Below are positions 4,840 to 6,226 of a stretch of DNA of 6,226 nt, one piece after another. This DNA comes from Actinomycetota bacterium (GTDB lineage: Bacteria; Actinomycetota; Actinomycetes; Nanopelagicales; Nanopelagicaceae). The stretch is from assembly GCA_027730465.1 (NCBI GenBank), contig JAQCGQ010000041.1, forward strand, positions 1 to 6,226, read 5' to 3'. Within the stretch, counting starts at the first letter, position 1. Each line of letters opens with the position of its first letter. A model generated the notes under the pieces. The model was given only the letters and a program-made list of their open reading frames with translations, had not been told where the DNA came from and did no database searches. Both the position numbers and the translations under genes were made by a program.

Positions 4840-5685
4840 TTAAACTGATAAAACTCGGCGAGCATTAGCTCGCTCTTCTAGTTTTTGCCATTGTTCTGGC
4901 TCTGTTGTGTATTCACCTAGTAAATTTAATTTTCCATTTCCGTGGTAATCACTCGCACCAGTCATAACAAGTTTTGAATCTCGTGCTAGCGCTATTAATT
5001 GGGTTTTTTCCTCCGCTGAATGATCGCGATGATTAACTTCAATCCCATCTAATCCAGCTTGGATTAATGAGCCAAATGTGTCGAATGAAATTGTTCGTCC
5101 ACGATGAGATGCCATTGGATGGGCAATAACAGATACACCACCCGCCTCTTTAATTAATTTAATTACCGCCTCTGGTGTTGGTGAATAATGTGAAACATAA
5201 TATTTAGAGTGATTATGGAGCATTTGTGCAAATGCTTCTTCCCTACTTGCAATTACACCTTTTTTAACTAGTGCATCTGCAAGATGCGGTCTACCTAATG
5301 TTGCACCATCTGATAACTGCTCTAAAACATCACTCATGCTTATATCAATACCAGCTTCGTTAATTTTTGCAATTATCTTTTCCATTCGACCATAGCGATT
5401 TTCTCTAGTTTTTTCTAATGTATCAATTAATGCAGTATTACTTGGATCAAATAAGAGCCCCAGAATATGAACACTTATTCCATCTAGAGTCTGACAAGAA
5501 ACTTCAGCACCTGGGACTAGGCAAATACCAGGACGAAGGGCAGAAGTAGCTTCTTGCCACCCACTAATTGAGTCATGATCTGTTAATGCAATAGTTGTTA
5601 TGCCAGCTGCAAGTGCTTTATTGATTAATTGGGTTGGCGTGTCAGTGCCATCACTAAATGTTGTATGAGTGTGAAGATCAATCAT
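4840..5685 (-). CDS. PHP-domain metal-dependent phosphoesterase (TrpH/RNase AM type)
   Basis: A 281-residue cytoplasmic hydrolase with a trinuclear metal site. Metal-ligand motifs are all present: DLHTHTTFSDG at 3-13 (His5, His7, Asp12), LTDHDSISG at 34-42 (His37), GAEVSC at 59-64 (Glu61), SVHILG at 71-76 (His73), GRPHLADALV at 131-140 (His134), IAHP at 187-190 (His189) and ASDYHG at 244-249 (Asp246, His248). The GRPHLA insert and the length match the YciV/TrpH group. Characterised members remove the 3'-phosphate from nucleoside 3',5'-bisphosphates (pAp) or act as a 5'-3' exoribonuclease (RNase AM). One of these activities is likely, but the substrate is inferred from family only. The ATG at 5685 lies nine bases after the transporter stop, so the two genes are probably one operon. 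The Shine-Dalgarno is poor. Confidence 0.92.
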   Translation of the reverse strand: MIDLHTHTTFSDGTDTPTQLINKALAAGITTIALTDHDSISGWQEATSALRPGICLVPGAEVSCQTLDGISVHILGLLFDPSNTALIDTLEKTRENRYGRMEKIIAKINEAGIDISMSDVLEQLSDGATLGRPHLADALVKKGVIASREEAFAQMLHNHSKYYVSHYSPTPEAVIKLIKEAGGVSVIAHPMASHRGRTISFDTFGSLIQAGLDGIEVNHRDHSAEEKTQLIALARDSKLVMTGASDYHGNGKLNLLGEYTTEPEQWQKLEERANARRVLSV

Positions 5686-5694
5686 TGATTTATC

Positions 5695-6226
5695 TTACCG
5701 CTGATTAGAAATTGATTGACTAGAACGTATGACAAATAAGACGCAACCGAAGAGTAATCCCACTATTCCTGGAATAGTGCCAGCAGGTGGTTGCTGACCT
5801 AGCCAGATATAGGCAATTACTGCACTAACTGGGACCTCAAAGAAAACAATTAATGAGACTACAGCTGGTGAAACTCGTTTGAGTGAGAGATTAAATAGTG
5901 AGTGCCCGAGTAATTGAGCAGTAAGAATTAGTGCTGCAAGTAAGAGCCATTCTGAACTTGAAAATCCTATTAATGCATAATTACCTAGAAAAATTATTGG
6001 TAAGACAGTTAATGAGCAGGTTAGATAGCAAACTGCTGTAAAAGTTGATGTAGCAATTTCTTTTTGTACTTTAGAGCTAACTAGCACATAGGCGGCAGCT
6101 AAAGCTCCTCCAGTAACTGCTAGTAAGTCTCCTTGAAATGACCTAAGTGATAGATTTAAATCAATGCCAGTAATTACTATTACTGAAATAAAAGCTATAA
6201 ATATCCCAGTAAATGATTTTTTGGGT
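5695..6226 (-). CDS. EamA/DMT-family transporter, C-terminal half (5' end beyond window)
   Basis: An inner-membrane transporter of the drug/metabolite superfamily. 176 residues are inside the window and the frame stays open to the right edge. An internal GTG at 6087-6085 is not the start, because a membrane helix and family sequence precede it. Six hydrophobic segments are visible in this part, at about 5-21, 33-49, 60-81, 92-111, 119-142 and 149-166. They correspond to the second EamA repeat of a ten-helix protein, plus one helix. The segment SPAVVSLIVFFEVPVSAVIA at 119-138 is the typical EamA block before the last helices. The following LGE motif is LGQQPP, with Gln in place of Glu. The substrate cannot be told; amino acids and metabolites are common for the family. 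It precedes the PHP gene on the same strand. Confidence 0.88.
   Translation of the reverse strand, partial: PKKSFTGIFIAFISVIVITGIDLNLSLRSFQGDLLAVTGGALAAAYVLVSSKVQKEIATSTFTAVCYLTCSLTVLPIIFLGNYALIGFSSSEWLLLAALILTAQLLGHSLFNLSLKRVSPAVVSLIVFFEVPVSAVIAYIWLGQQPPAGTIPGIVGLLFGCVLFVIRSSQSISNQR

Noticed and set aside
5695..6087. GTG at 6087 as the start of the EamA gene
   Set aside because: The reading frame continues upstream to the window edge with another membrane helix and the usual EamA linker, so this GTG is an internal valine.
1..6226. A defence system, mobile element, CRISPR array, tRNA or rRNA
   Set aside because: Both strands are almost fully covered by housekeeping-type genes with conserved actinobacterial neighbours. 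I saw no direct repeat array, transposase, integrase or structured RNA signature.

Overview
The window looks like a compact, AT-rich stretch of chromosome from an actinobacterium. The mycothiol enzyme MshB, a DUF3107 protein paired with a TetR regulator, an actinobacterial 7Fe ferredoxin and an actinobacterial-type DapC all point to that phylum. Base composition is low for it: two 60-base lines that I counted gave 42% and 32% G+C. With very short intergenic gaps, this suggests a streamlined lineage such as the freshwater acI group (Nanopelagicales). The lineage is an inference; the phylum is well supported.

Layout, left to right. On the minus strand, fdxA (674-994) is followed by dapC, which runs off the left edge. 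They form one unit for electron transfer and lysine/peptidoglycan (diaminopimelate) synthesis. A short divergent intergenic region (995-1086) separates them from a plus-strand pair: a 60-residue stand-alone SH3-like protein (1087-1269) and a divergent cysteinyl-tRNA synthetase (1279-2679). This pair ends two bases from a minus-strand pair, mshB and a small membrane protein that overlaps it by ATGA. mshB is divergent from a tetR gene (3929-4537), which is followed by a DUF3107 gene (4575-4838). Those end one base from a minus-strand pair: an EamA-type transporter cut by the right edge, and a PHP-domain phosphoesterase (4840-5685).

How the genes fit together. mshB followed by a small membrane protein, and ferredoxin followed by an aminotransferase, are also neighbours in Mycobacterium tuberculosis (Rv1170-Rv1171 and Rv1177-Rv1178). 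The order is therefore largely ancestral core chromosome and not a mobile island. I see no insertion sequence, phage gene, CRISPR array, rRNA or tRNA. The most informative regulatory spot is the short mshB-tetR gap. It holds two back-to-back promoter candidates with overlapping -35 elements and a perfect 7-bp inverted repeat over the mshB promoter. Both promoters are spaced as if they make leaderless mRNAs.

I did not find a new multi-gene system. The points most worth checking are the missing canonical start codon of dapC, the solitary SH3-like domain, the unusual type of cysteinyl-tRNA synthetase, and possible control of mshB by the TetR protein.
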